64,000 nucleotides of DNA from Petrosia ficiformis (lineage: Eukaryota; Porifera; Demospongiae; Haplosclerida; Petrosiidae), in the NCBI GenBank assembly GCA_947044365.1, contig OX345636.1, positions 9,878,001 through 9,942,000 on the forward strand, written 5' to 3'. A program made the translations under genes and the position numbers. Positions 63,777 through 64,000 of the stretch are shown piece by piece. Each line of letters opens with the position of its first letter. Within the stretch, counting starts at the first letter, position 1. The notes beneath the pieces were generated by a model. That model was not told the origin of the DNA. It ran no database searches and saw only the letters and a program-made list of their open reading frames with translations.

Positions 63777-64000
63777 AGTATACATGCATTACTTTGGCTG
63801 TAGTGGAAAATGTTTTTTTCTTTGTTTTAAGTTATTATTGGATTAGCCCATAATAGTATAGTGTTCTTATGTTCTACTTTATTACAAAGAAAGTTGCTTA
63901 GCCTCAAGTGTATGTCAATTTTGTATTCTCAAAATAATTAACAACAATGTACTGCTATGACACTTTCCAGCTCTTACCCCTTTTACTGTCCTTGTTAAAC

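Larger units (their letters stand above)
60356..64000. other. Downstream intergenic region
   Basis: No intact gene is recognised. Contents: gene B 3' UTR, short hairpins (60918-60947, 61245-61301, 61458-61511), a dispersed family B repeat (about 61700-62130), a family C fragment (62902-63000) and a deleted hAT element (63121-63776). The rest (62131-62901, 63777-64000) shows nothing recognisable. Confidence 0.6.

Overview
This is an AT-rich, intron-rich, repeat-laden stretch of an animal genome. It carries two complete, very large, head-to-tail paralogous genes on the + strand. Both encode type I membrane proteins: signal peptide, EMI domain, EGF modules, two CCP/Sushi modules, about 1,360-1,370 residues of extracellular sequence I do not recognise, two Ig-like domains, two cysteine-rich repeats of the GCC2/ephrin-receptor-like type, one transmembrane helix and a cytoplasmic tail. 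The module set, the short introns and the dense small transposons suggest an early-branching metazoan, most likely a demosponge. That is inference; no marker in the window proves the species.

Layout. 1-2187: upstream intergenic, nothing coding seen. 2188-18746: gene A, 25 coding exons, 2,635 residues, 10 calcium-binding-type EGF modules. 18747-20225: intergenic, with an inverted-repeat element and a repeat shared with gene A intron 10. 20226-60355: gene B, 47 coding exons, 3,531 residues, 31 calcium-binding-type EGF modules interrupted by one extra EMI-linked-type EGF module. 60356-64000: downstream intergenic with perfect hairpins, a dispersed repeat and a deleted hAT transposon. Both reading frames close exactly when the exons are joined at GT-AG sites, and almost every module exon is bounded by phase-1 introns. 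The C-terminal halves match exon for exon (exons of 115, 168 and 26 nt have identical lengths), so the pair arose by tandem duplication and then diverged mainly in the EGF array.

Function (inference). EMI plus EGFs plus one membrane helix, with NPxY and YxxL motifs in the gene A tail, recalls the CED-1/Draper/MEGF10 engulfment receptors. The CCP, Ig and unrecognised segments make these much larger proteins. A multibasic furin-type site lies at the same place in both, after two predicted coiled coils. Gene B has lost the tyrosine motifs from its tail, so the two copies may differ in signalling. Adhesion, self-recognition or engulfment are all possible roles; none is demonstrated here.

The introns hold microsatellites, tRNA-derived SINE-like elements, several families of small inverted-repeat transposons, and degenerate remnants of two tyrosine recombinases (one of the SGHxFRIGAA type seen in DIRS-like elements, one Crypton/DUF3504-like), both on the minus strand inside gene B.
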